From Deltaproteobacteria bacterium (GTDB lineage Bacteria > Myxococcota > Kuafuiibacteriia > Kuafuiibacteriales > Kuafuiibacteriaceae): a stretch of 64,000 nt of DNA. The stretch covers positions 496,001-560,000 of the forward strand of contig JACKEN010000002.1 of NCBI GenBank assembly GCA_020632995.1. Direction: 5' to 3'. A program made the translations under genes and the position numbers. Shown one piece after another: positions 15,896 through 25,445 of this stretch. The notes under the pieces were generated by a model. That model worked only from the letters and a program-made list of their open reading frames with translations, made no database searches and was not told the origin of the DNA. Numbering within the stretch: the stretch's first letter is position 1; each line of letters starts with the position of its first letter.

Positions 15896-16225
15896 CTTGG
15901 CCTCCCATCGTGTTCTCGCCGGCGTATTCAGAATGATTCACCGCTATTATCGTGCGCAGCCCGGGTCCGCATCCACTGACTAAATATCCACGGTACTGCA
16001 GGTTTACTTGCGCACTCTCCTCGGTTGGCGAGGGGTGCGCGATTCGGGCGCAGCGCACATCTGGAGAACGACGCCTTCGGCGTCAGGCAGGCTACTGTGC
16101 GAAAAGGACCCCTGCTGAAATGCGCACAATCACGCGCATCAGAATGGTCTTGTGTGCATCGGCCCCGAGTTGCGCTCATATCCGGTCGGCCGCTAACTAT
16201 CGTGAGCGAACCGAGTGCCACCACC
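15896..16225. promoter_or_regulatory. Divergent regulatory region with repeated TGCGCA motifs
   Basis: This 330-bp gap between the NTF2-like/KamA-like operon and the roadblock cassette is more AT-rich than its surroundings. The palindromic hexamer TGCGCA occurs at 15953-15958, 16009-16014 and 16121-16126, with partial matches near 16036 and 16134. A GACGCC/GGCGTC hairpin lies at 16070-16084. Short open frames are present but none has convincing coding character. It probably holds both promoters and regulator sites. Confidence 0.4.
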
Positions 16226-16615
16226 ATGACGGAGCGACAGAACCAGAGCGACCGATCCTACGGGGCCCTCGCGAGCTTCCTCGCTGCGCAAGTTCCAGCG
16301 CTTCGGTGGGCGTTCTGCGCGGAACGTTCGACGGGGATGGTGCTGTGGTCGTATCCAGTGTCTGCAGATGCAATCCGAGTTGCCGCGGATGCGAGGGCGT
16401 TCGTCACCCGAGGTGGCTCGCCCTCCGCGGGGAGCCTCATCCTCTCCAAGACCGAGGTCCAGGTGTACCTGAGCTTTGGTGATGACCGCTTCATCGGGGT
16501 CTGCTCGCACGACGTCAGCCGGGTCGGATTCATAAGATCGGTGGTACAGCATGCTGTCGCCTCATCATTCGCCGCTCAACCTCGAACCGGTGCAGGCCCC
16601 ATTGGTACCGGTTGA
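16226..16615 (+). CDS. Roadblock/LC7-like small protein, first of three
   Basis: A protein of about 129 residues whose core (SYGALASFLAAQVPALRWAFCAERSTGMVLWSYP..., then LILSKTEVQVYLSFGDDRFIGVC) has the helix-strand-strand-helix-strand pattern of roadblock/LC7 proteins. Those bind or regulate small Ras-like GTPases. The match is by pattern and moderate. The start is uncertain: a GTG at 16202 is also in frame and neither has a strong ribosome binding site. The 3' end overlaps the next gene, which supports an operon with the genes at 16551 and 17404. Confidence 0.55.
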   Translation: MTERQNQSDRSYGALASFLAAQVPALRWAFCAERSTGMVLWSYPVSADAIRVAADARAFVTRGGSPSAGSLILSKTEVQVYLSFGDDRFIGVCSHDVSRVGFIRSVVQHAVASSFAAQPRTGAGPIGTG

Positions 16616-17387
16616 GTTCGTCGAGTTCATCCGCCGCATCGACGCGCTGCCGAAGGACCGGGCCGGGGCCCTCGTGTTCGGCGAGCGCGAGGCCGCTCGT
16701 GGTGTCGTCTATGTGGAGCTCGGTCGGGTGTGCCTGGCCATGGACACCACCGCGCCGGGGCGCTTGCGGGAGATGCTGCACCCGGAGCGCTTGCGGACCC
16801 GGTCCGCCGCGATGGCGACGCTGATGCGGAGCGTGAAGTCGGCGAGCGACGTCGTGCAGATGTATCGGCTCGGTCACCTCGCGCTCCGACCGGTCCTGCT
16901 CGAGCACTGCTGCGACGCGATCCGAGGCCTGCTCCTGGAGGACCACGGGCCCCCCAGCTGGTTCGAGCGCGCCAATCGCTACTCGGCGCGCCTGTCCTTC
17001 GACACGGCCGAGGTGCTGGCAGGGCTATGCCGAGCCCAGGACGGCACGGAGATCCACGAGGGCCTGCTGAGGCGGCAGTTCGAGGGGAAGGCCAGCGCGG
17101 TCGCCGTCTACCGACCCGACGTGGGGCCCGCCTCCCTTCGCGACGCGCGTGATGACCTGCAGCTGGGCGTCGACGTGCTGCTGCAGCTCGCGGCGTGGGG
17201 AGAGCAGGCCCTGCGCTCGGCCGCCTCGGTCTGCAACGCCGCCGAGGTCGTGCTCCAGACCGAGGGGAGCTCGACCCGCGTCGCTTGGAGCCACCGGGGC
17301 ACCTCGTTCGCCGCGATCAGCCCCGAGCCGCAGGTCAGCATGCAGATCGTAGCCGCACACATTCGAACAAGCGCCCTGGGCGCGTAG
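16551..17387 (+). CDS. DUF4388/PATAN-like protein, second gene of roadblock cassette
   Basis: A 278-residue cytoplasmic protein. The N-terminal half (VEFIRRIDALPKDRAGALVF, REAARGVVYVELGRVCLAMD, then RLREMLHPE...) resembles the DUF4388/PATAN domain, which in other bacteria accompanies gliding and response-regulator proteins. The C-terminal part (VDVLLQLAAWGEQALRSAASV ... EPQVSMQIVAAHIR) again looks roadblock-like. The ATG at 16551 overlaps the preceding gene by 65 nt; a TTG near 16602 is an alternative. I infer a signalling or scaffold role, with no catalytic motif seen. Confidence 0.55.
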   Translation: MLSPHHSPLNLEPVQAPLVPVEFVEFIRRIDALPKDRAGALVFGEREAARGVVYVELGRVCLAMDTTAPGRLREMLHPERLRTRSAAMATLMRSVKSASDVVQMYRLGHLALRPVLLEHCCDAIRGLLLEDHGPPSWFERANRYSARLSFDTAEVLAGLCRAQDGTEIHEGLLRRQFEGKASAVAVYRPDVGPASLRDARDDLQLGVDVLLQLAAWGEQALRSAASVCNAAEVVLQTEGSSTRVAWSHRGTSFAAISPEPQVSMQIVAAHIRTSALGA

Positions 17388-17403
17388 AAAGGAAGCAACT
17401 GAA

Positions 17404-17787
17404 GTGCACGAGCTCAAGACCATCCTGGAGGAGTTCAGTTCAAGGATCGACCAGTTCATCGCCTGTGACGTCGTCAACATCACGACGGGGATGACGCTGG
17501 CGAACGTATCGGCAGACCCCAACTTCGACGCCTCGCTGGCGTCCGCCGTCTACGCCGAGGTCGTGAAGGCGAACCGGCGCGCCCTCGACCTGTTGGGGGT
17601 GGGGGCCGATTCCTGTGAGGACATCCTCATCACCACGGACAACGTGCTCCTCCTGATGAGGATGCTCGGCTCCGACCACTACCTCGGTCTGGCGATCGGC
17701 CAGAAGGGGACGCTGGGCATGGCTCGAGCGATCATGAGGAAGTTCGAGGCAGGGCTCCTGGCCGTGGTGAGCGAGCTCCACGCGTAG
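17404..17787 (+). CDS. Roadblock/LC7 domain protein, third gene of cassette
   Basis: A 127-residue single-domain protein with the clearest roadblock/LC7 pattern of the three: LKTILEEFSSRIDQFIACDVVNITTGMTLANV, a central amphipathic helix, NVLLLMRMLGSDHYLGLAIG and LGMARAIMRKFEAGLL. Related proteins such as MglB act on small GTPases in myxobacteria, but no GTPase gene is in this window. It starts at a GTG behind AAGGAAG, 16 bp after the preceding gene, and ends 8 bp before a convergent gene. Confidence 0.72.
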   Translation: MHELKTILEEFSSRIDQFIACDVVNITTGMTLANVSADPNFDASLASAVYAEVVKANRRALDLLGVGADSCEDILITTDNVLLLMRMLGSDHYLGLAIGQKGTLGMARAIMRKFEAGLLAVVSELHA

Positions 17788-17795
17788 CGGCTGGC

Positions 17796-18239
17796 CTACG
17801 ACCCGGCGCCCGGGTCCTGAGGCTTGAACCGCGCCCACAGCGCCTGGGTGCGGGGATCCAGCGCCGCCATCGGGATCCGCTCCACCAGCGCCTCCAGCTC
17901 CGCGTCGGCCGGCGCCCCCTGGTCCCGGGCCTCGAGGAACAGCGCGAGGGCGCGGGCCCGGCCCATGCCGGCGTCCACCGGATCCGGCTCGAGGTCGGCC
18001 CGGGCGGCGACGATGCGGGCGGCGGCCAGGACCCGGTCGGGATCGGCGAGGAGCTTGGCCGCGGTCTCGGGGTTGGTGTGGGCGAACAGGCTCGCGTGGC
18101 GGTCCAGGAGGTCGACCAGGGCGCCGTCCAGGACCTTGCGGGCCTCGGCCTCGTCGCCCTCCAGGCGGTGGGTGGCGGCCCGGGCGAGGGCGCGGGTGGC
18201 CTCCTGGATGAGGCGCATCAGGTAGTCGCGGCGGAGCAC
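17796..18239 (-). CDS. DUF6483-like helical protein
   Basis: A 147-residue, mostly helical cytoplasmic protein starting at a GTG: LRRDYLMRLIQEATRALARA, followed by helix pairs that look TPR-like (EAEARKVLDGALVDLLDRHASLF, AELEALVERIP). The RDYLMRxI opening resembles a family of uncharacterised bacterial proteins (DUF6483). The longer frame to 18623 runs antisense into queA and is rejected. It is divergent from queA with an 82-bp gap. Role unknown. Confidence 0.68.
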   Translation of the reverse strand: MLRRDYLMRLIQEATRALARAATHRLEGDEAEARKVLDGALVDLLDRHASLFAHTNPETAAKLLADPDRVLAAARIVAARADLEPDPVDAGMGRARALALFLEARDQGAPADAELEALVERIPMAALDPRTQALWARFKPQDPGAGS

Positions 18240-18321
18240 CGGCTCAGGGTTGATACCGGTGGGCCCGGGGTCAAGCGCGTCGTTGCCCAAGCGGGGGCGT
18301 TGCCCATAGGGTCCCGCGCCC

Positions 18322-19350
<1,029 letters not shown>

Positions 19351-19360
19351 GGCGACTTCG

Positions 19361-20485
19361 ATGCGGACGGTACGGTACGAGCTCCACTACCAGGACCCCA
19401 ACAGCCAGGCGCGGCTGGGGCGGCTGATCTCCCCCCACGGCGCGGCCGAGACCCCGGCCTTCATGCCGGTGGGCACCGGCGGCTCGGTGAAGGCCATGTT
19501 GCCGGACGAGGTGGCGGCGACCGGGGCGCAGATCATCCTGGGGAACACCTTCCACCTCATGCACCGCCCGGGGCACCAGCTGGTGGCGGGGCAGGGTGGC
19601 CTGCACACCTTCATGGGCTGGGACCACACCATCCTGACCGACAGCGGCGGGTTCCAGGTGTTCTCGCTCGCGGAGCTGGCCAAGATCACCGAGGAGGGGG
19701 TGCGCTTCAAGAGCCCCTACGACGGCTCCCGCCAGGACCTCACCCCCGAGCGCTCGATCGAGGTGCAGGAGGCCCTCGGCACCGACATCGCGATGGCGTT
19801 CGACGAGTGCCCGCCCTCCGACAAGCCCAAGGACTACGTGGCCCGCTCCATGGACCGCACCACCCGCTGGCTCGATCGCTGCCTCGCGGCCCGTCGCAAC
19901 CCCGAGCGCACCTCGCTCTTCGGCATCGTGCAGGGTGGCCTGCACGAGGACCTCCGCCGGGCCCACGCCGAGACCCTCATCGAGCGCGACCTCGACGGCT
20001 ACGCGGTGGGCGGGGTGGCGATCGGGGAGTCGAAGGAGAACATGGCCCGGGTGGTGTCCTTCACCACCCCGCTCTTGCCGGTGGACCGGCCCCGCTACCT
20101 GATGGGGGTGGGCCTGCCCGAGGACCTGGTGCGCGCGGTCATGGCGGGCATCGACATGTTCGACTGCGTCGTCCCCACCCGCAACGCCCGCACCGGCCGC
20201 CTGTTCACCTGGCAGGGCCTGCGGGTGGTGAAGCACGCTCGCTACAAGGAGGACCGGCGCCCGATCGACGAGACCTGCGGCTGCCCCACCTGCGCCCGCT
20301 TCAGCCGGGCGTACCTGCGGCACTTGTGGCTCACGAACGAGATCCTGGTGCACCGGCTCACCACCATGCACAACCTGTGGTTCTTCCAGGAGCTGATGCG
20401 GCGGATCCGGGCTGGCGTGCGGGAAGGCACCTTGCAGAACCTGCTGGCCGAGGTGATCCCGCTGACCACGTTGGCCGAGGACTGA
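19361..20485 (+). CDS. tgt: tRNA-guanine transglycosylase (queuosine pathway)
   Basis: A 374-residue enzyme that exchanges guanine-34 in GUN-anticodon tRNAs for preQ1. It shows the active-site stretch ILTDSGGFQVFSLAEL, the nucleophile region CVVPTRNARTGRLFTW and the zinc site CGCPTCARFSRAYLRHL. Length is that of bacterial enzymes. It is co-transcribed with queA. A hairpin at 20496-20511 follows the stop. Confidence 0.97.
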   Translation: MRTVRYELHYQDPNSQARLGRLISPHGAAETPAFMPVGTGGSVKAMLPDEVAATGAQIILGNTFHLMHRPGHQLVAGQGGLHTFMGWDHTILTDSGGFQVFSLAELAKITEEGVRFKSPYDGSRQDLTPERSIEVQEALGTDIAMAFDECPPSDKPKDYVARSMDRTTRWLDRCLAARRNPERTSLFGIVQGGLHEDLRRAHAETLIERDLDGYAVGGVAIGESKENMARVVSFTTPLLPVDRPRYLMGVGLPEDLVRAVMAGIDMFDCVVPTRNARTGRLFTWQGLRVVKHARYKEDRRPIDETCGCPTCARFSRAYLRHLWLTNEILVHRLTTMHNLWFFQELMRRIRAGVREGTLQNLLAEVIPLTTLAED

Positions 20486-20495
20486 GGCTCACGGC

Positions 20496-20511
20496 GCGGC
20501 TCTGGAGCCGC
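20496..20511. terminator. Hairpin between convergent tgt and membrane-protein gene
   Basis: GCGGCT (20496-20501) pairs with AGCCGC (20506-20511) around a CTGG loop, 11 bp after the tgt stop. There is no T-run. It could serve either convergent gene. Confidence 0.35.
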
Positions 20512-20517
20512 CGCCCA

Positions 20518-20856
20518 TCATCGGCCGGAGTGCCTGCGCGCGCGTAGCCAACGCACCACTCCTCCCGAGATGAACGTCCCAGCGTAGGCGTGGAGGACCA
20601 CCGCCACCTCGACCAACACGAACACCACGAGCAGCTGCCCGACCGACCCGAACAGCACGACCGAGCTCGACACCGCCCCCACCCCTGCGGCGGCCGCCAC
20701 GAGCACCAGGTCCAGCTCGAACATCATCGACACACCTCGATCGACGTCGTTGGTCCAGACCAGCGCATGCGGGATGAGGAGGTTCCACAGGAGCTTGAGC
20801 CCGAGCAGCCCGAGGAGCGCGTACTGCACCAGCTCGAAGAGGACCACGAGCCTCAT
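20518..20856 (-). CDS. Small multi-pass membrane protein of unknown function
   Basis: About 112 residues with three to four hydrophobic segments (LVVLFELVQYALLGLLGLKLLW, LVLVAAAAGVGAVSSSVVLF, LLVVFVLVEVAVVLHAY) and a basic C-terminus (RWLRARRHSGR), so the tail is probably cytoplasmic. No family recognised. The ATG at 20856 is chosen over 20883 because it starts directly at the first helix. It is convergent with tgt and divergent from the POT transporter. Confidence 0.55.
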   Translation of the reverse strand: MRLVVLFELVQYALLGLLGLKLLWNLLIPHALVWTNDVDRGVSMMFELDLVLVAAAAGVGAVSSSVVLFGSVGQLLVVFVLVEVAVVLHAYAGTFISGGVVRWLRARRHSGR

Positions 20857-20944
20857 CGTGGTCGGGCCGCTCGGGAAGTTCAACCGGGCCCGTCGCCCCC
20901 GGACGACCGGTGCCAGGACCGCCCGGGTGTGCTACCGGAGCCCC

Positions 20945-22462
20945 GTGTCGTACCTCCAGAAGAAGTTGGCGGCCATCCCGAGCGGCTCAGGGGCGCTGTT
21001 CTTCATCCAGATCTTCGCCACCCTCGGGTTCGCGGTCCTCTACTCGACCCTGGTCCTGTACTCGACCAAGCACCTCGGGATGACCGCGAAGCAGGCCACC
21101 GCCCTCATGGGGGTGTTCGGCGCCTTCAACTACGGCCTGCACCTGTTCGGCGGCTATCTGGGCGGTCGCTTCCTCTCGAACCGCAACCTCTTCGTGGGCG
21201 GCATGGTCGCCCAGGTCTTCGGCTGCGGCGCCATCGCGCTCGGCACGTCGTCGGCCTTCTACTGGGGCCTCGCGCTGTTCCTCACCGGCAGCGGCCTGAA
21301 CGTCACGTGCATCAACATGATGTTGACCCAGCGCTTCGCGCCCGAAGACCCGCGGCGCGAGGGCGCGTTCCTCTGGAACTACGCCGGGATGAACATCGGC
21401 TTCTTCGTCGGCTTCACCGCGGCCGGCTACTACCAGGCGACCGAGGACTACTCGAGCCTCTTCATCTTCGCCACCATCGGCAACTTCGCCGCCATCGTGC
21501 TCGCCGCCCTGACCTGGCGCACCCTGAGAGACCTCAACACCCCGCTCCTGGAGGCCGCGCCCAAGGCGTTCCGCCTGCGGCTCCTCGCCGGCCTCGGCAT
21601 CCTCGTCGGCCTCGTCCCGGTGGTCTGGTACCTGCTGCAGGAGCCCGGCTCCACCTCCACCCTCGTCAAGGGCGTCTGCGCCGCGGTGGCGCTCGCGCTG
21701 GTGTACCTGACGGTGCGCCACGACGATCGGCGCGAGCAGCGGAACATGTGGGCGTACCTCGTGCTCACCCTGGGCTCGCTCGCGTTCTGGTCGCTGTACC
21801 AGATGGCGCCGAGCGGCCTGCAGCTCTTCGCCGACCACAACGTCGACCTGATGATGCTGGGCATCAGGATCCAGCCGCAGTGGATCCAGAACATCAACAC
21901 CGTGGTGATCGTGGTGGGCGGGCCGCTCCTGTCGGCCTACTTCGTCCGCATGCGGGCGCGGGGCTGGAAGATCGACGTGCCCCAGCAGTTCTCGGTGTCC
22001 CTCCTCCTCATGGGCCTCGGCTTCGTGGTGCTCCCGCTCGGGATCTCGCTCGCCGGCGCGGACGGCAAGACCGCCTTCGTCTGGCTCTTCGCGAGCTATG
22101 TGCTCCAGAGCGTGGGTGAGCTCCTGATCTCGCCGGTGGGCTACGCGATGATCGGCAAGCTCGCCCCGCAGAAGTACCAGGGGATCATGATGGGGAGCTG
22201 GATGCTGGTGACCGGCCTCGCCTCGCTCTTCGCGGGCGACTTCTCGGGCATGATCCCGGAGCCCGCGGGGAACACCGCGCTCGAGACGAACGCCGCCTAC
22301 CAGGACCTCTTCTTCCGCCTCGGGGTGGGCAGCCTCGTGGTGGGCGCGGTGCTCGTGGCGCTCATCCCGACCCTCCGCAAGCTCATCACCGACAAGGCCG
22401 AGGACGCTGCCACCGAGGTGGTGGCAGACGCGGCCGTCGAGGGGGCTGCCTCAGGCAAGTGA
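20945..22462 (+). CDS. POT/PTR2 family proton-dependent oligopeptide transporter
   Basis: A 505-residue major facilitator protein expected to import di- and tripeptides with protons across the inner membrane. Family motifs include FNYGLHLFGGYLGGRFLSNR after the second helix and the late FASYVLQSVGELLISPVGYA in the C-terminal half. About 12-14 hydrophobic helices are visible. The GTG at 20945 (SYLQKKLAAIPSG) is chosen because the upstream part of the frame to 20750 has no family match and overlaps the divergent gene. It appears monocistronic. Confidence 0.9.
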   Translation: MSYLQKKLAAIPSGSGALFFIQIFATLGFAVLYSTLVLYSTKHLGMTAKQATALMGVFGAFNYGLHLFGGYLGGRFLSNRNLFVGGMVAQVFGCGAIALGTSSAFYWGLALFLTGSGLNVTCINMMLTQRFAPEDPRREGAFLWNYAGMNIGFFVGFTAAGYYQATEDYSSLFIFATIGNFAAIVLAALTWRTLRDLNTPLLEAAPKAFRLRLLAGLGILVGLVPVVWYLLQEPGSTSTLVKGVCAAVALALVYLTVRHDDRREQRNMWAYLVLTLGSLAFWSLYQMAPSGLQLFADHNVDLMMLGIRIQPQWIQNINTVVIVVGGPLLSAYFVRMRARGWKIDVPQQFSVSLLLMGLGFVVLPLGISLAGADGKTAFVWLFASYVLQSVGELLISPVGYAMIGKLAPQKYQGIMMGSWMLVTGLASLFAGDFSGMIPEPAGNTALETNAAYQDLFFRLGVGSLVVGAVLVALIPTLRKLITDKAEDAATEVVADAAVEGAASGK

Positions 22463-22496
22463 ATGGTCCGTCCGGGATGGCGCCCGGGGGTCCTGT

Positions 22497-24233
22497 TCAG
22501 TCCACGAGGCGCAGCGCCCGCAGCCTGTTCATCGCCGCCGCGATCTCGAAGCGCCGCGGGCGCGCATAGTTCCCGGGGTGGCGCCCCGCCCGGTGGTAGG
22601 GGTCGAGGTGGTCGAGGCCCTCCGTGTCGAGGTAGCGCTCGAGCGCGTCCAGGATCCCGAGGAGGTCGCGGCGACCGTCCATGAAGCGCTTGGCCAGCTC
22701 CAGCGCGGCGCCCACCGCCCGGGTCTGGCTGCCGTCCACCAGCTGCTCCACCTGGCGTAGGTCGATGGTGTGGGTGCCGAAGGCGATCTGCTCGGTGCCG
22801 CGGGCGTCGATCTTCACGTCGCGGCGACCCCGGGAGGCGTCGAGGCTGGACGGCGAGGGCACCCGCGGCCGGGGCGCGGTGAGGGGGCGGGCGGCCTCGG
22901 TGCGGCGGGTGGTGGGGTGGGCGGCGGCCACCTCCTTCGCCTCGGCGGTGGCGTCCGAGGGCACGAACTCCCGCATCAGGATCACCTGGTCGGCCGCGTC
23001 GAAGTAGTCGCCGCTGCCGCCCATCACGAGCACGGTGGAGATCTGCAAGGTGTCATGCAGCTCCCGCACCCGGTCCACGAACGGGGTGATCGGCTCGTGG
23101 GACTTGTGCACGAGGGCCTGCATCCGGGCGTCCCGCACCATGAAGTTGGTGGCCGAGGTGTCCTCGTCGAGCAACAGCGCGGTGGCGCCCACCTCGAGCG
23201 CCTCCATGATGTTCGCGGCCTGGCTGGTGCTCCCGCTCGCGTCCTCTGAGCTGAAGGCCACGGTGCTCCGGCCGTGGGGGAGGTTGTCGATGAAGGGGCT
23301 GATGTCGACCCCGGTGACCGCGCGGCCGTCCTCGGCCCGGATCTTCACCGCCCGCGGGTCGGTGACCACGTACTCCCGGCCGTCGCCCGGCACGTGGAAG
23401 TAGACCCCGCGCTCCAGCGCCTTCAACAGCGTCGACTTGCCGTGGTAGCCGCCCCCCACGATCACCGTGACCCCGCGCCGCACCGCGGTGCCGCGCAGGC
23501 GGCGGGCGCCGTCGGGGAGCGGCCGCGGCAGGTCGACCTGCATCGCCATCGACTCCGGGCTGGTCCACGCCACCGCGCCCCGGCCGAGGGGCCGGTCCGA
23601 GGCCCCACTCGCCCGCGGGAGCACCGCCCCGTCGGCCACGAAGGCCACCAGCCCCTCTCGCTCGACCACCCGCCGCAGGTGGTCCTGGTTCTCGACGCAG
23701 TCGACGAAGGCGAGCGCGTCGGCGTAGTCGAGGCCCTCTCGCGTCAAGGCGTCTCGCGCCACCCGGGGGAGCTCGTCGAGGAGCATCGCCTCCGCCTCGC
23801 GCCCGAGGACCGAGCGCCCGGCGGCGGGCAGGCCCACGCTCAGCCTCGCCTCCACGAAGGCGTCGGTGAGCACCACCGCGGTGCGCTCGAGCACCTCCTG
23901 GCCCCCCGCGTCGATGTCCATCTGCCCGCTCTTGCCGCTCCCCCGGTGCCCCTCGGTGAGCTCGTAGAGCGCCCGGCGCACCGCCCGGGCCAGGTAGTCG
24001 CTGAAGGCCAGCTTGCGGATCGGGTTGTCGAAGAGCTCGACCGGCAGCGCGGCGACCCGCATCGGCACCCGGACCCGCACCTTGGAGGGGGCGGCGAAGG
24101 GATCGCCCTGGACGTGGTCGATGGCGAGCACGAGGTCGCCCAGGTCGTACGTGCCCTCGATGTCCTTGTAGGCCCGGTAGCCGCGGCGATCGATGCGCCG
24201 CAGGGTGCTCGAGAGCTCGGCCCGCCCGCTCAC
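22497..24233 (-). CDS. ABC-class P-loop ATPase (COG3044 type)
   Basis: A 578-residue cytoplasmic protein of the predicted ATPase of the ABC class family. Walker A is GGGYHGKST (residues 260-268). Downstream are RSTVAFSSEDASGSTSQAANIMEAL, resembling the signature region, and ALLLDEDTSATNFMVRD, containing the Walker B acidic pair. There are no membrane segments and no transporter partner. The biological role of the family is poorly defined. GTG start 1 nt after the sixA stop, so the two genes are co-transcribed and probably coupled. Confidence 0.87.
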   Translation of the reverse strand: MSGRAELSSTLRRIDRRGYRAYKDIEGTYDLGDLVLAIDHVQGDPFAAPSKVRVRVPMRVAALPVELFDNPIRKLAFSDYLARAVRRALYELTEGHRGSGKSGQMDIDAGGQEVLERTAVVLTDAFVEARLSVGLPAAGRSVLGREAEAMLLDELPRVARDALTREGLDYADALAFVDCVENQDHLRRVVEREGLVAFVADGAVLPRASGASDRPLGRGAVAWTSPESMAMQVDLPRPLPDGARRLRGTAVRRGVTVIVGGGYHGKSTLLKALERGVYFHVPGDGREYVVTDPRAVKIRAEDGRAVTGVDISPFIDNLPHGRSTVAFSSEDASGSTSQAANIMEALEVGATALLLDEDTSATNFMVRDARMQALVHKSHEPITPFVDRVRELHDTLQISTVLVMGGSGDYFDAADQVILMREFVPSDATAEAKEVAAAHPTTRRTEAARPLTAPRPRVPSPSSLDASRGRRDVKIDARGTEQIAFGTHTIDLRQVEQLVDGSQTRAVGAALELAKRFMDGRRDLLGILDALERYLDTEGLDHLDPYHRAGRHPGNYARPRRFEIAAAMNRLRALRLVD

Positions 24234-24234
24234 C

Positions 24235-24726
24235 TCAGGCCCCCGCGCGGGTCAGGGTGGCGGGGCGCCCGGTGATCACGTGCAGCACCTGGGCGGCCCG
24301 GGTGCGGCGGTCCACCGCGAGGGTGAGGGCGGTGCCGGTGCGGAAGGGGATGGTGGCGGCGGCCTCGGCCAGCCACGACGCGAAGACCCCCAGCGTGGGC
24401 TCGTGGCCGACCATCATCAGCCCCCGGACGTGGGCCGGGACCTCGTCCACCACCTGCCACAGCTGCTCGAGGCGGGCGGGGAAGGCGACCTCGGGCCGCG
24501 CCACGACCTCGTCCAGCCCGAGCGCTCCGGCCAGGATCTCCGCCGTCTGCACCGCCCGCACCAGGGGGCTGGTGATCAGCGCGTCCACCGGCTCCATTGC
24601 TCCGGCCAGGAGGCCCCCGACCGTGCGCACGTAGCGGCGCCCCTCTTCGGTGAGGGCCCGGTGCTCGTCGCCCCCGAACCCCGCGCCCTCGGCCTCACCG
24701 TGCCGGACCAGGACCAGCGTCATCAT
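24235..24726 (-). CDS. sixA: Phosphohistidine phosphatase SixA-like
   Basis: A 163-residue histidine-phosphatase superfamily enzyme that removes phosphate from phosphohistidine proteins. It shows the catalytic LVLVRHGEAEG (RHG), DALITSPLVRAVQTAEIL and the second histidine in LMMVGHEPTLG. Size and motifs fit SixA rather than phosphoglycerate mutase. It is the first gene of a pair with the ABC-class ATPase. Tandem ATGs are present at 24726 and 24723. Confidence 0.88.
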   Translation of the reverse strand: MMTLVLVRHGEAEGAGFGGDEHRALTEEGRRYVRTVGGLLAGAMEPVDALITSPLVRAVQTAEILAGALGLDEVVARPEVAFPARLEQLWQVVDEVPAHVRGLMMVGHEPTLGVFASWLAEAAATIPFRTGTALTLAVDRRTRAAQVLHVITGRPATLTRAGA

Positions 24727-24815
24727 GGCGGCGCATCATGCCAAGCGGGGCCCTCGAGTCAAAGCGGCGAGCGAGAGGCCTTGTTGAATGCAGGTCAATA
24801 GAGCATAAGGGGCCC

Positions 24816-25445
24816 GTGGCGGGGCGCAAGAAGGCGGCGGAGCCCAAGGTCGAGGGCGGCCGGCGGCTCCAGGTCGACGCGCGCCGCCAGCAGCTCCTGG
24901 CCCTCGGCATCGAGCTGTTCAGCCGCCGGGATCCCGAGGAGATCTCGATCGACGAGATCGCGGAGGCGGCGGGGATCTCGAAGGGCCTGCTCTACCACTA
25001 CTTCGGGAGCAAGCGGGACTTCTACCGCGCGGCGATCCGGCTCGCGTCCGAGGAGCTGCTGGCCGACACCCAGGCCCAGGTGGACACCGCGGAGCAAGAG
25101 CCCTTGCAGAAGCTGAAGACCGGCCTGGACGCCTACCTCGGGCACGTGGAGGCGCGGGCCGAGGGCTTCGCCATCCTGGTGACGAGCGGCACCGCGGATC
25201 CGGAGGTGCGGGCGATCGTCGACGCGGCCCGCCGGGCCTTCGTGACCCGCATCCTGGAGGACCTCGGGCTCCCCGAGCCCCCCGGGCTCCTCCGGGCCGC
25301 GCTGCGCGGTTGGATCGCGTTCGTAGAGACCTCCAGCCTGGACTGGCTGGAGCATCGTGACCTGTCCCGCGAGGCGCTGCGGGATCTATTGGCGCAGGTT
25401 CTGTTGACGACCTTGGTCGCGGCGGGCCTGGAGGTACCTATCTGA
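24816..25445 (+). CDS. TetR family transcriptional regulator
   Basis: A 209-residue repressor-type protein. The N-terminal HTH is clear (LGIELFSRRDPEEISIDEIAEAAGISKGLLYHYFGSK, in part), and the ligand domain is helical. The GTG at 24816 follows AAGGGG and is preferred to the ATG at 24738. The stop overlaps the next gene's start by 1 nt (TGATG), so it is transcribed with the SDR oxidoreductase and probably regulates it. The inducer is unknown. Confidence 0.9.
   Translation: MAGRKKAAEPKVEGGRRLQVDARRQQLLALGIELFSRRDPEEISIDEIAEAAGISKGLLYHYFGSKRDFYRAAIRLASEELLADTQAQVDTAEQEPLQKLKTGLDAYLGHVEARAEGFAILVTSGTADPEVRAIVDAARRAFVTRILEDLGLPEPPGLLRAALRGWIAFVETSSLDWLEHRDLSREALRDLLAQVLLTTLVAAGLEVPI

Noticed and set aside
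15777..16058. Small open frames between the NTF2-like gene and the roadblock cassette
   Set aside because: They overlap each other on both strands, lack ribosome binding sites and have no protein-like pattern. I treat the stretch as regulatory.
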